DNA of 64,000 nucleotides from CAVRXQ01 sp963849105 (GTDB lineage: Bacteria > Actinomycetota > Acidimicrobiia > Acidimicrobiales > Bog-793), in NCBI GenBank assembly GCA_963849105.1, contig CAWKGD010000006.1, positions 186,001 through 250,000 of the forward strand, given 5' to 3'. Below are positions 1-8,039 of the stretch, one piece after another. The position numbers and the translations under genes are program-made. Positions within the stretch are counted from its first letter, which is position 1, and the number at the start of each line of letters is the position of its first letter. The notes beneath the pieces were generated by a model, which saw nothing but the letters and a program-made list of their open reading frames with translations, was not told the DNA's origin and did no database searches.

Positions 1-2
1 CG

Positions 3-746
3 TTCTCCTGGGACAAGAAGGGGTTCCAAATCACACGGGAAAGCATCGCACGGACGCGCACGTTGCATTCGTTCCCGTTCACAGAGGCGGGATGGGTGCA
101 AACGTGGCAGACGATGGTGAAGGAATATCCGAGCCTCGCGGCGAAGGTCGCTGAGCGGGTAGGGGGAGAACGATGGGAGCTGTCCCGACTCACCAAGCAC
201 GCGGTGGTTGAGGGCTGCACGTTTCTCGGGGGTCGGGGATGGAGCGATCCGTTGGTGAAACCGGACACGCCATGCACCTTGTACTTCACGAACGAAGGGC
301 TTTGGGCCCGGTTACCGGATGGCCTGGGCGATCAGACGCTCCTCCGCGTGCCGTACGAGGAGATCGCGGCTTTAGAGGTGAGTGGTCCTGGAGAACAGTC
401 GGCTCTCACTGTCGCCAACTTCCTCATGGTCGGCCTTTGGGCGCTGACGCTGAAGAACATCAAGACGTACGTGAGACTCCAGATGCCTACGGCTGAGTTC
501 TTTTTCTCTTGCAACACCGAGGAACCAAACGAGCTCCGGATGCATCTCTCCGGTCCGATCGATCGCATCGCACAGCTGCGAATGTCTCCGCCCCCGATGC
601 CACCACCGCTAAAGCCGGGATCGACCTCTACAGCACCCGTCTCGGTAGCCGATGAACTCACCAAGCTCGCCGCGCTACGCGATTCTGGAGTGCTAACCGA
701 AGAAGAGTTCTCTGCACAGAAGGCACGACTGCTGGGTCAACCCTGA
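3..746 (+). CDS. SHOCT-domain protein, 5' end outside window
   Basis: The frame is open from the left edge of the window to the TGA at 744-746, so the gene very probably starts upstream; an internal TTG at 63 is only a fallback start. The last 30 or so residues (ADELTKLAALRDSGVLTEEE...) match the SHOCT short C-terminal helical module, which is often found at the end of actinobacterial membrane or oligomerising proteins. It is preceded by a proline-rich linker (MPPPLKPG). The middle has a hydrophobic beta-rich stretch but no clear membrane helix. No enzyme motif was recognised. Function is unknown; SHOCT modules are thought to mediate oligomerisation or binding. Confidence 0.65.
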   Translation, partial: FSWDKKGFQITRESIARTRTLHSFPFTEAGWVQTWQTMVKEYPSLAAKVAERVGGERWELSRLTKHAVVEGCTFLGGRGWSDPLVKPDTPCTLYFTNEGLWARLPDGLGDQTLLRVPYEEIAALEVSGPGEQSALTVANFLMVGLWALTLKNIKTYVRLQMPTAEFFFSCNTEEPNELRMHLSGPIDRIAQLRMSPPPMPPPLKPGSTSTAPVSVADELTKLAALRDSGVLTEEEFSAQKARLLGQP

Positions 747-1056
747 TGTCGCGCAATCAGCCGGCGAACGCCGATGCCCGCGCAAAGGAGGGACACCTTC
801 GCATCTTGTCCGACTAACGGACGCTCGCCGCAAGTAGTTGAGAAGCAGGAAGTCACCTAGTGCGAGCGATTTTCCTGCGCGCCGCTCGGATGCCGACGCA
901 CTCTGCCATTCCGTGGCTCTCGAGCACATCGATCGGCGGTGGGCCAATTCAACGCCGTGCTCGGCTCCGCCGCTCCCGTGTCGTGGGGAACCGGCGACGC
1001 GCTCAACATCTCGGGTGTCTTCGAGACCGCGTGATTACGATAAGGCGGTAATCGCC
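747..1056. other. Gap without a supported gene
   Basis: 310 bases between two convergent genes. Open frames here have arginine- and proline-rich shadow composition and no usable ribosome site. A weak inverted repeat (GATTAC, 9-nt loop, GTAATC) at 1033-1053 lies just beside the stop of the minus-strand gene and could be a poor terminator. Nothing else is visible. Confidence 0.5.
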
Positions 1057-1965
1057 CTAGACAGACTGCATCACCGAACCGCAGAGCGAGAACCGCTGCG
1101 CATCAATCGCTTTGTAATCGTGGCCATAGAGAAGTGCCCGGCGCGCCAACACGCCCAGGTAGGCGGTGATTGAGAACACGGTCGAGTTCGCAATCTCTTC
1201 GTCCGTCGGCTTGGGTGAAAGCGTTGCGTTCGACTTTGTCGTTCCCAAGATTTCGAGGCTTCGCATCATTGCGTAGAGCGTGGAGTGGTGAACGGCCGAG
1301 TAAAGGCGGTACGACGCTCTGCTCGCGGGCCGGTCCCCTAACAGCGCGACCAACATCTCTTCGATGATCGGTGTGGCGTTGAGCCTTCTCTGCCCCTCGA
1401 AGCCAAGCAGTTCCTCAGTTTTGGACGAGTGATCGGGAATGAGGCCCAACTTGTCAGCTTCAGCGAGTATTCGGTTCCTGTGTTGCTCGTAATGGGAGGT
1501 GTCGGTCTCTGCAATGCGCTCGACCTTGACGGCCTCGTTAACGGAGTGGAGTTCGACCGTCTTGCCTCGAGCGACGCGCTCCCTTACGCCGATATTGGGG
1601 TCGTATAACCACCAAGCGCGTGCCGACGCTTCGATAACGGCCCGGGCAAGGATTTCAAAAGCGAAGGACGCGATCTGCTGGTCGGGACGGATTAGCTGAC
1701 TCATGGCGAAAAGCGTTTGAGTGGCCGGCATGACTGCGAAAGTCGCCACCGCTAGCGGCGATCTCGCCGCATCCGAAGTCCACGGACCGGTCGGGGCCCG
1801 TTCCTCCTGGGCAGCAACGAACCTCTCTCGCCAAGCAATCGACTTAGGCGCAGGGTCTTCATTCGCCATCAGCCGATTGTCATCGGCGTACTTGACCGCG
1901 TTCACGATTGCCTGGTGGGAGGCGTCAACTGCTGCTGGCGTCACCATCGAGTGTTCGTCATTCAC
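1057..1965 (-). CDS. Hypothetical alpha-helical protein (DUF5677-like at best)
   Basis: A 302-residue soluble, mostly helical protein with no signal peptide. Two stretches look constrained: the helix around residues 105-130 (EILARAVIEASARAWWLYDP) and a later segment with a His pair (YRLYSAVHHSTLYAM). This arrangement of an acidic/aromatic helix followed by a Ser-x-x-His-like motif recalls uncharacterised DUF5677-type proteins, but I cannot confirm the family. The GTG start overlaps the last codons and stop of the upstream membrane gene (GTGAATGA), so the two are probably translated together. It belongs to the accessory block left of the tRNA-Pro gene. Function is unknown. Confidence 0.65.
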   Translation of the reverse strand: MNDEHSMVTPAAVDASHQAIVNAVKYADDNRLMANEDPAPKSIAWRERFVAAQEERAPTGPWTSDAARSPLAVATFAVMPATQTLFAMSQLIRPDQQIASFAFEILARAVIEASARAWWLYDPNIGVRERVARGKTVELHSVNEAVKVERIAETDTSHYEQHRNRILAEADKLGLIPDHSSKTEELLGFEGQRRLNATPIIEEMLVALLGDRPASRASYRLYSAVHHSTLYAMMRSLEILGTTKSNATLSPKPTDEEIANSTVFSITAYLGVLARRALLYGHDYKAIDAQRFSLCGSVMQSV

Positions 1966-2563
1966 GAGGTGCGGCGCTGTCGTCTCCGTAATCCAACGGA
2001 TCTGCCATCGGATCTACGAACCCGAGTACGGGCCAGTCAATGAAGCGATCTCGGAAGCGCGACAACGGGCGCAGCTTGCGAAGTACATGTGATTGGAGGG
2101 AGAGATACGCCGCGTCGATGGCCGCAACAGCCGACCCGGGGACGATGGGTTCAGTTCGATAGCTGGGTGGTGCGACACTCGGAACCGTGTCCCGCCAAGC
2201 CTTTGCTAGTACTGCGGCTCGCTGTTCCTCGCCACGGCTCAGCAGCTTCGTGTATGCCTCAAGCTTCTGTAGGTTCTCAATAAGCACCGCGTGGTAAGAG
2301 CCTGACGAATAGATCTCGGCTTTTGAGCCCTCCAGCGGCGGGAGTCGATCAGCGAGCAATTCAGCCCGATAGGTGCGCCGCTGATCCGATTCGTGAAAGA
2401 ACCGGGATCCAACGACCGTCCCGGTGCCTCCGGCGACGGCGCCAATGAATGCGCCTATGAGTCCGCTGACCAGGGAGTCCACCGCGGGTGATTGTGCCCG
2501 CGGTGGGGAGGCGAGCGCGGGATGTGGTGTGAGCAGGACGTACACGACGCATCGAACGCGCAC
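1958..2563 (-). CDS. Hypothetical membrane-anchored protein
   Basis: About 200 residues with one glycine-rich membrane helix near the N terminus (SLVSGLIGAFIGAVAGG), followed by a charged, helical soluble domain. The true start may be the in-frame GTG just before that helix, because the first 25 or so residues of the long form look poorly constrained. It is the first gene of a two-gene minus-strand unit with the 1057-1965 gene, and it is divergent from another N-terminally anchored protein 38 bp away. No family was recognised. The paired topology of the two divergent genes suggests a shared membrane-linked role (inference). Confidence 0.6.
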   Translation of the reverse strand: MRVRCVVYVLLTPHPALASPPRAQSPAVDSLVSGLIGAFIGAVAGGTGTVVGSRFFHESDQRRTYRAELLADRLPPLEGSKAEIYSSGSYHAVLIENLQKLEAYTKLLSRGEEQRAAVLAKAWRDTVPSVAPPSYRTEPIVPGSAVAAIDAAYLSLQSHVLRKLRPLSRFRDRFIDWPVLGFVDPMADPLDYGDDSAAPRE

Positions 2564-2601
2564 CTGAGATCGGTCCGGCCGCTACGGCGTACGGTGCCGC
2601 T

Positions 2602-3306
2602 GTGCTCAGTGGCGATCAGGTAACGGCGATCTGGACGACCTGCGCCGCAGCAGTCGGTGCGCTGGGAGGTGCGGGGCTCGGTGGCTGGATCACTTACAGG
2701 GTCACCGAGCGACAGGTCACCAGCAGCGAGGCAGTCGCGGAGAAGTACCGGGCGCACGAAAAGGCGATGGCAGATGAGGAGCGTCGGCAAAGCCGAATCG
2801 TCGATGCGTACACGGTCGTCATGCGTTCGGTCCTCTTTAACTCTCGAACGATCGAGTGGAAGCTACGGGATATGAAAGTGAAGACTGACCCGCCCCAAAA
2901 GGCTCCCGAGATTGATCCGCTAAGTCCTGGCGAAGAGGCTCGCGCCTCACTTGTCGCCAGTGGAAAGGTGGGGGCGCTAGTTCGGGATTTCAACGGAGCA
3001 ATCGGTCGATACAGCGTCTCACTCGGTACCCTAAACCAGTTTCAAAATCTCCTCGCCAACGATCCCACTTCAAATGCGCAACTGGTTCAGACGATGAAGG
3101 ATGCGGTCGCGAACCTCGAAAAGGATGCGCTTAAGGCAATCGACATCGGCAACGCCCTCGTTAAGCAGATGAGAACCGAGCTTGGTGCCGCGGGAGACTT
3201 GCCGGCCGATACCTCCGGGTGGGATGCATTTGAGGAGGCGCTAGGTGTGCCGAAGCCACCTGCCCCAGCGATCGCCAAACACCTGCCCGCGTCCGAATCG
3301 CCCTAA
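2602..3306 (+). CDS. Hypothetical N-terminally anchored coiled-coil protein
   Basis: 234 residues from a GTG start. An N-terminal helix rich in Ala and Gly (AVGALGGAGLGGWITY) is followed by a long charged segment (residues 35-80) that looks like a coiled coil, then a helical domain and a proline-rich tail. The organisation, one membrane helix and then a cytosolic coiled coil, is like that of the divergent neighbour at 1958-2563. It ends in a 4-bp overlap with the convergent small gene at 3303-3506. No enzyme motif was seen and the function is unknown. Composition and frame length support a real gene. Confidence 0.65.
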   Translation: MLSGDQVTAIWTTCAAAVGALGGAGLGGWITYRVTERQVTSSEAVAEKYRAHEKAMADEERRQSRIVDAYTVVMRSVLFNSRTIEWKLRDMKVKTDPPQKAPEIDPLSPGEEARASLVASGKVGALVRDFNGAIGRYSVSLGTLNQFQNLLANDPTSNAQLVQTMKDAVANLEKDALKAIDIGNALVKQMRTELGAAGDLPADTSGWDAFEEALGVPKPPAPAIAKHLPASESP

Positions 3307-3506
3307 ATCGGGGCCGCGTTACTCGGGTGCCTGGCGATGCACTCCGCTAGTTCCGTGGCGAGCCGGTCCCGCTCGACGGTCACGGTTTGCAACTGACCGA
3401 GGACTTGCAAGGTGGTCTCCCGATTCAGGCCGCTCGGCTGGCCAGGGGTGGCGAGTGCCACGGATCGGCGAAGCAGCTCGACCTCGTGGGGCAGCAGCTC
3501 GGCCAC
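3303..3506 (-). CDS. Small hypothetical protein
   Basis: 67 residues from a GTG start. It is a helical, charged protein (MAELLPHEVELLRRSVALA...), probably a short coiled coil, with balanced composition unlike the arginine-rich shadow frames around it. Its stop overlaps that of the convergent gene at 2602-3306 by 4 bp. No strong ribosome site precedes the start, which lowers confidence. Function is unknown. Confidence 0.45.
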   Translation of the reverse strand: MAELLPHEVELLRRSVALATPGQPSGLNRETTLQVLGQLQTVTVERDRLATELAECIARHPSNAAPI

Positions 3507-3589
3507 GGGCGGAGCGTACCGAACAGACGTTCGCCATGGACAGCTCCAGATCCCTTATATCCTAGGAAACCTCCAACCCCTGCGAGACC

Positions 3590-3618
3590 TTGTGAACCTG
3601 GGGTCGGAGGGGTAACCT
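3590..3618 (+). promoter_or_regulatory. Putative promoter of the HTH gene
   Basis: TTGTGA (3590-3595) and TAACCT (3613-3618) are separated by 17 bp. A ribosome site (GGAAAGGAG) and the ATG at 3646 follow. The boxes are only partial matches to the housekeeping consensus, so this is tentative. Confidence 0.35.
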
Positions 3619-3645
3619 GGTTGACGTCGGGAAAGGAGCCAAGAC

Positions 3646-3909
3646 ATGACCGGCATGGCCTTGATTACGGTGCGCGCCACGGCTGAGCGGCTTCATGTCT
3701 CTGAGTCGACTGTGCGGAGCTGGGTGGACCGTCACGTCCTGGGCGGCTGGCGCCTTCCCACGGGTGCGCGTCGGATTCCACTAAGCGAAGTGGAGAGAAT
3801 CGAGCGCGAGATGTTCGCCTCGCCGACCTCATTCGCTCCGAGCAATGTGAACGCTTCGCCGAAGGTCGCGCACAGCGAATCTCCTCGGACGGTGTACCCC
3901 GACTTCTAG
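3646..3909 (+). CDS. Excisionase-family helix-turn-helix DNA-binding protein
   Basis: 87 residues. The N-terminal half is a MerR-like winged helix of the excisionase/HTH_17 type: ITVRATAERLHVSESTVRSW, then a wing with WRLPTGARRIPLSEVERI. Such proteins act as recombination directionality factors or small regulators in integrative elements. The C-terminal 35 residues are polar and probably disordered. A good ribosome site (GGAAAGGAG) supports the ATG at 3646. Lying 3 kb from a tyrosine recombinase gene on the same strand, it could be that recombinase's Xis partner; this is inference from context. Confidence 0.75.
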   Translation: MTGMALITVRATAERLHVSESTVRSWVDRHVLGGWRLPTGARRIPLSEVERIEREMFASPTSFAPSNVNASPKVAHSESPRTVYPDF

Positions 3910-3918
3910 CCTGACGGC

Positions 3919-4563
3919 GTGCGTCTGGGCGCCGGAGAGTATTACGAAGAACGCTCCGTAAGTCACTGCCAGCTCGGGGACGTCCACGATGGCGTTCCAT
4001 TTCCGCGCGTCTTCGAGGTTGCCGTTCGAGAGGCCCGTGGCCGAAGGAAACGACCCGACGATCGGCCGTCGTTCATTGTCGAGTCTCCCGTGACTCTCCA
4101 CGTCGGCGTGGTGTGTCATTACACTTGCGGCTTTCTCGCTCAACCCCCTGGCACCGCGGGGTACGCACACGAGTACCGACTCATGGCGCCGATCCTGCCT
4201 TTGCGCCGCTTGCAAGAAATTGGCTGGAAGGCAACCACGCTGCGGACCGTGCGGGACCAAGGACGCGAACACGGTGTTTTGTACGTGCCCTGGCCGCACA
4301 ACGACGACAGCTCAGACGAATGGACTGGCCACGCGGCGGCATTGCTTTATCGACCGGTATTGGTAACGCAAGAAGTCCTCGACTCGGCAGCGTGTCCGCG
4401 GATCGCTCGCATGACGGAACAGGCGCAACACTTGCTCGCGCTCGGGATGATCCAGGTTGTCTCGCCGATGACTCTTGACCCGAGCGATCCGAACCTTATT
4501 CGACCCGATATTTCCGACAGTTGGGAACCGGAGGGGACAGAAGCGGACGCGGATCCTGTTTGA
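3919..4563 (+). CDS. Hypothetical protein
   Basis: 214 residues from a GTG start 9 nt after the HTH gene's stop, so probably co-transcribed with it. It is soluble, with no signal or membrane helix. The central part (LPLRRLQEIGWKATTLRTVR and HGVLYVPWPHND) has balanced composition and looks like a folded domain. The C-terminal 20 residues are acidic. No family was recognised. It ends 9 bp from the convergent secreted-protein gene. Confidence 0.6.
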   Translation: MRLGAGEYYEERSVSHCQLGDVHDGVPFPRVFEVAVREARGRRKRPDDRPSFIVESPVTLHVGVVCHYTCGFLAQPPGTAGYAHEYRLMAPILPLRRLQEIGWKATTLRTVRDQGREHGVLYVPWPHNDDSSDEWTGHAAALLYRPVLVTQEVLDSAACPRIARMTEQAQHLLALGMIQVVSPMTLDPSDPNLIRPDISDSWEPEGTEADADPV

Positions 4564-4572
4564 CGCCACGTC

Positions 4573-5835
4573 TCAGCCGGACACGCTCACGGTCCAGTTG
4601 CAGGAGGTGTCGATGCTTAACGAGAACGTCCCGGTGTCGTCGAACGTGTTGGTGCCCGACGCGGTGTTGGTCACGTCTTCGAAGTTGGAGTCTCCATTGG
4701 TCGAGTTGGTGACCGTGTAGTCGAAATAGCCGATTCCGTCGAACTGGCTCGTACAGTCCGCCGACCATGTGACCGACCACTGAGTGTCAGTCGTCGGGAT
4801 CACGAACATGGCCGACGTCGACGTTCCTGATCCACTCGTGTTGAGCAACGTCTGAGGAGCGCGCTGAAGGATCGAAGTGCCCGCGGCTTTCAGCCCTGTC
4901 GCTCCGGCGACGACAACCTCGAAGTAAATGGTGCGCGTTGTACTGTCCGCTGGCACATCTCCCTGTCGCGTCACCGCGCCATTGCCGCACCGAGACTTTC
5001 CGTCGAGGCCGGCGATCGGTGGGTCCGACAGGAACGTGCAGACCAATCCGTGGTGGACGTTGGCGGTCAGAGTGATCGGGCCGCCGTTCTGATCGACTCC
5101 GGGGACCGAGAACGACAGAGTCGCGCTGACGTTCGAGGTGGTGCTCGTCGGCGGCAATGTCACGACGAGATCGGTCACTTCGATCGACCACGAGCATGAC
5201 GTGATGACCTGGAAGTAGAAGACCCCGCTGTCGAAATACGCCTCACCTCCCGAGCCGCTGGCGTTGAGGTCGAGCGGCCCTACGTCGTTGAAATCGGGCA
5301 GGTTGCCGCTGTAGACGTCGAAGTTGAAGCCGCCTCCGAGGGTGCAGTTGCCGTAGGACCAGTCGACGCTCCATGCCGCGTTGCCCGGGACAGCGAACGC
5401 CGACGTCGTCGCCGACCCGCTGCCGGACTGCCGGAAGACCACATTGCTCTTCGCGGAGGGTGTGGGCCTGGCGATCTGGTGGACCGTGAGTTCGGTCGCG
5501 TTCATTCCGTTCGGTCCCGAGACCACGAGCTCGAACTGGACGGGTCGCCCGTTTGCGAACGGAGGGACTTTGCCTTTGCGCGTCACTTTGGCATGACCGC
5601 ACGCGACCGTTCCGTCGATGCCCGAAACGGCTGGGACCGAGAAGAACTGACACGACTTGCCGTTCCGCACGACGGCCGTGAGCGACAGCGACCCCCCCGT
5701 CCAACCGACTCGGTCGATCGAGGCGTGCAGGGTCGCAGTTGGGGCATTGGCTCGAGGAACCGACGCAGAGGCGCTCGCCGAAACGGAGACGAGCACCGCA
5801 AAAAGCAGCGGGACGGCCAAGAGTCCTCGCTTCAA
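4573..5835 (-). CDS. Secreted protein with two tandem copies of a two-module unit
   Basis: 420 residues if started at the TTG at 5835, which has GGGGAGG just upstream; a longer frame upstream is arginine-rich and unlikely. A signal peptide (LKRGLLAVPLLFAVLVSVSA) leads the protein. The rest is an internal duplication. Module A (about residues 36-130 and 235-329) is beta-rich with one Cys pair (SCQFF...VACG; VCTFL...SRCG). Module B (about 131-233 and 330-420) starts with a GSGSATTS-like motif and has another Cys pair (NC...SCSW; DC...SCNW). Conserved cysteines suggest disulfides and export. No catalytic residues were recognised; a surface or adhesive role is a guess. Confidence 0.75.
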   Translation of the reverse strand: MKRGLLAVPLLFAVLVSVSASASASVPRANAPTATLHASIDRVGWTGGSLSLTAVVRNGKSCQFFSVPAVSGIDGTVACGHAKVTRKGKVPPFANGRPVQFELVVSGPNGMNATELTVHQIARPTPSAKSNVVFRQSGSGSATTSAFAVPGNAAWSVDWSYGNCTLGGGFNFDVYSGNLPDFNDVGPLDLNASGSGGEAYFDSGVFYFQVITSCSWSIEVTDLVVTLPPTSTTSNVSATLSFSVPGVDQNGGPITLTANVHHGLVCTFLSDPPIAGLDGKSRCGNGAVTRQGDVPADSTTRTIYFEVVVAGATGLKAAGTSILQRAPQTLLNTSGSGTSTSAMFVIPTTDTQWSVTWSADCTSQFDGIGYFDYTVTNSTNGDSNFEDVTNTASGTNTFDDTGTFSLSIDTSCNWTVSVSG

Positions 5836-6003
5836 AGGACCTCCCCATCGTGTTGCTGCACCAATCAGCGTAGGTGAGAGCGGAGATCGCCTGTCGCGGC
5901 GCTGCCGAACCGCAACCCAACCGCAACCGGAACGCTGATCGCCAGGCGGATTGGCGCACACCAAGCATCAGCGACGGCTGTTCGGTGCGGAGGGAGGACG
6001 CGC

Positions 6004-6630
6004 CTAGATAAAAGTGCCCGTCAATTCCAGGGCGACGCTGATCAAGAGAAGGGTCACGCCAAGGCTTGCTAACCCGAATCCCCTGAACCTCACATCGCGG
6101 ATCTCGCTCGACACTCGATCCAATGCAGCCGAATGGGTGGCAGACAGGTCCTTGATCGTCTTTTCCAGTCGTTCGGCCGACTCTGTCATTCGACGTTCGA
6201 CATCCACCGCAAATGCGCGAAGGGCGTTGTACTGGTCATTGAGACCCCTGTTCGCATCGAACGGTCCGGGTGCGGGAACCTGAACTCTGGCGCTAGCCAG
6301 GCCACCCACCGTGATCACGTCGGAAGCCAACCCCTTAACGGTCGTTCGAGGACGTACTAAATGCAGCGCTGCCATCGCCCGCCGTGCTGACCGGAGGACC
6401 CAACTTTTGAACCTCGCGGCCACGGACCACATGTGGCGGAACACCTCGATCACCGCGTCGGGTCGGGTTTCGAGGTAGTCGCGCAGGTCAGCTGCTCGGT
6501 GTCCGCTCAGTTGGTACAGGCCGACGACGGTGCATACAACCGCTGCTCCCTGCAACGAATAGGCGAATCCGAATGCAATGGGCGAGCCAGTGTCGGCGAG
6601 AATCGACGAAACCGTGGGGATCGGGCACAC
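6004..6630 (-). CDS. Hypothetical membrane protein with coiled coil
   Basis: About 208 residues if started at the GTG at 6630. An N-terminal hydrophobic segment (LQGAAVVCTVVGLYQL) and a C-terminal one (GLASLGVTLLLISVALEL) flank a long charged helical region with heptad character (residues 115-180). The open frame extends far upstream, but that part is the antisense of the recombinase gene and looks like shadow sequence. The chosen start is only 10 bp from the divergent recombinase ATG, so either start could be misplaced. Function is unknown; it may be element cargo. Confidence 0.5.
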   Translation of the reverse strand: MCPIPTVSSILADTGSPIAFGFAYSLQGAAVVCTVVGLYQLSGHRAADLRDYLETRPDAVIEVFRHMWSVAARFKSWVLRSARRAMAALHLVRPRTTVKGLASDVITVGGLASARVQVPAPGPFDANRGLNDQYNALRAFAVDVERRMTESAERLEKTIKDLSATHSAALDRVSSEIRDVRFRGFGLASLGVTLLLISVALELTGTFI

Positions 6631-6640
6631 GCCCCATACG

Positions 6641-7864
6641 ATGCCGCGTGTGCCGACCTGTGAGGGGCTGATCGAGTCCGGCGAGCGTTGTGGGCGCAGG
6701 GCGTCAAACGGCTCGACGTACTGCTGGCTGCACGATCCGACGCGCGAGCGAAAGCCGCGCAAACGCACCAGGACGTTCGGGTCGGTAGTGCGGCTCCCAT
6801 CGAAACGCTGGCGCGCGACGTATTGGCACAACGGCCGCTCACACTCGCGAACCCTCGGCGATCGGCGCTCCGCGGAGGCATACCTCGCGGATACGCGGGC
6901 GAAGATCGACAAGGGAACCTGGTCGAGTCCTGAGGCTGGTCGCATCACCGTGGGGGATCTCGGGCGCCAGTGGCTCAAGTCCAATCCGAGCAAACGGCGC
7001 AGCACCCGCGAACGCGATGAGGCGATCCTTCGGCTTCACATCGACCCCGTGCTCGGCAAAACCCAAGTCCGGGCCGTTACCAAGGCGAAGATCCAAAACC
7101 TTGTCAACGACTGGGCGAGTCGGCAGTCTCCTCGCACGGTGCAGCGTCAGTACGACGTACTGCGAGCAGTGTTCGCTTTCGCGGTCGACAACGAACTGAT
7201 CGAGCGTTCGCCCTGCCGAGGCATCAGGGAACCGGAAACACCCGCTAACACACGGCCACGGCTCACGGTTGACGACGTTGAGGCCATCGCTCGGGCACTC
7301 CCCGATGAGTACCGCCCGATGGTCTACCTCGGGGCATGGCTTGGACTCCGCTGGGCAGAGGTAGCCGGACTACGGGTCGCCTCGATCAATCTCGCTCGGT
7401 CGCTTGTCACCGTCTCCCAACAGCTCAACCGCGACGGCTCGTTCGGTCCCCCCAAGTCCGGCGCCGGCACGCGCACCCTCGCTATGCCCGCCGAGCTCAC
7501 CGACGCTTTACGTGCTCATCTCGACACCCTCGGTCTGACCGATCCCGACGCGTTGGTGTTCTCGTCCCCACGGGGGGGTCCGATCGGCTACTCCAATTGG
7601 CGGACGAGGGTATGGCCGCAGGCGGTCCGAGCAGCGGGGCTCGAGGGCGTCACGTTCCACGACCTCCGTCGCATGGCCGCGACTCTGCTGGTGCGCCTCG
7701 GGGTCGATGTCAAGACCGCCCAGGCAAGGCTCGGTCACTCGGACCCACGCCTCACGCTGGCGGTCTACGCTCAAGCTACGAGTGAAGGTGACGAGGACGC
7801 CGCCAGAAGGCTCTCAGAGGCCGTCAGGAGATCGTCTAACACACTGGGAACACACGCTCGGTAG
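6641..7864 (+). CDS. Tyrosine recombinase / phage-type integrase with N-terminal Cys motif
   Basis: 407 residues from the ATG at 6641. It cuts and rejoins DNA at an attachment site through a catalytic tyrosine. Domains: a short Cys/His motif (C7, C17, C28, H31), an AP2-like arm-binding and SAM-like core-binding region (about 45-190), then the catalytic domain with Arg in GLRWAEV, H340-x-x-R343 (HDLRR), H366 (LGHSD) and nucleophile Y376. All key residues are present, so it is probably active. It ends 53 bp before tRNA-Pro(CGG), a likely target. Its partner could be the HTH protein at 3646. Unusually, it lies on the 5' side of the tRNA gene. Confidence 0.92.
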   Translation: MPRVPTCEGLIESGERCGRRASNGSTYCWLHDPTRERKPRKRTRTFGSVVRLPSKRWRATYWHNGRSHSRTLGDRRSAEAYLADTRAKIDKGTWSSPEAGRITVGDLGRQWLKSNPSKRRSTRERDEAILRLHIDPVLGKTQVRAVTKAKIQNLVNDWASRQSPRTVQRQYDVLRAVFAFAVDNELIERSPCRGIREPETPANTRPRLTVDDVEAIARALPDEYRPMVYLGAWLGLRWAEVAGLRVASINLARSLVTVSQQLNRDGSFGPPKSGAGTRTLAMPAELTDALRAHLDTLGLTDPDALVFSSPRGGPIGYSNWRTRVWPQAVRAAGLEGVTFHDLRRMAATLLVRLGVDVKTAQARLGHSDPRLTLAVYAQATSEGDEDAARRLSEAVRRSSNTLGTHAR

Positions 7865-7886
7865 GTTTTGGGGTCGCAGACATAGC

Positions 7887-7908
7887 CCAGGTGCTACAAA
7901 AGACCTGG
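7887..7908 (+). terminator. Weak hairpin between integrase and tRNA
   Basis: CCAGGT and ACCTGG form a 6-bp stem around a 10-nt loop, 22 bp after the recombinase stop and just before the tRNA. There is no U tract. It could end the integrase transcript, but the signal is weak. Confidence 0.3.
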
Positions 7909-7917
7909 CAGATAGAC

Positions 7918-7995
7918 CGGGAAGTAGCGCAGCTTGGTTAGCGCGCAGCGTTCGGGACGCTGAGGTCGCGGGTTCGAATCCCGCCTTCCCGACCA
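7918..7995 (+). tRNA. tRNA-Pro (anticodon CGG)
   Basis: Cloverleaf read directly: acceptor CGGGAAG/CTTCCCG, D arm GCGC...GCGC, anticodon stem CAGCG/CGCTG with loop TTCGGGA giving anticodon CGG, T arm GCGGG-TTCGAAT-CCCGC, discriminator A and an encoded CCA. It decodes CCG. The 3' half recurs in degenerate form at 10041-10093, and recombinase genes point at it from both sides. Confidence 0.95.
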
Positions 7996-8039
7996 AAGTT
8001 CTCCCGGTAGTGGGGTTCTGCCGCGCCCGCTCGGTCCGT

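Noticed and set aside
1033..1053. GATTAC/GTAATC hairpin as a terminator
   Set aside because: Only 6 bp with a 9-nt loop and no tract; reported only as a remark in the gap entry.
838..1173. 111-codon plus-strand frame
   Set aside because: Low-complexity R/P/S composition, overlaps the more convincing minus gene, no ribosome site.
3621..3626. TTGACG as a -35 box for the HTH gene
   Set aside because: No -10 box at a usable distance before the start codon.
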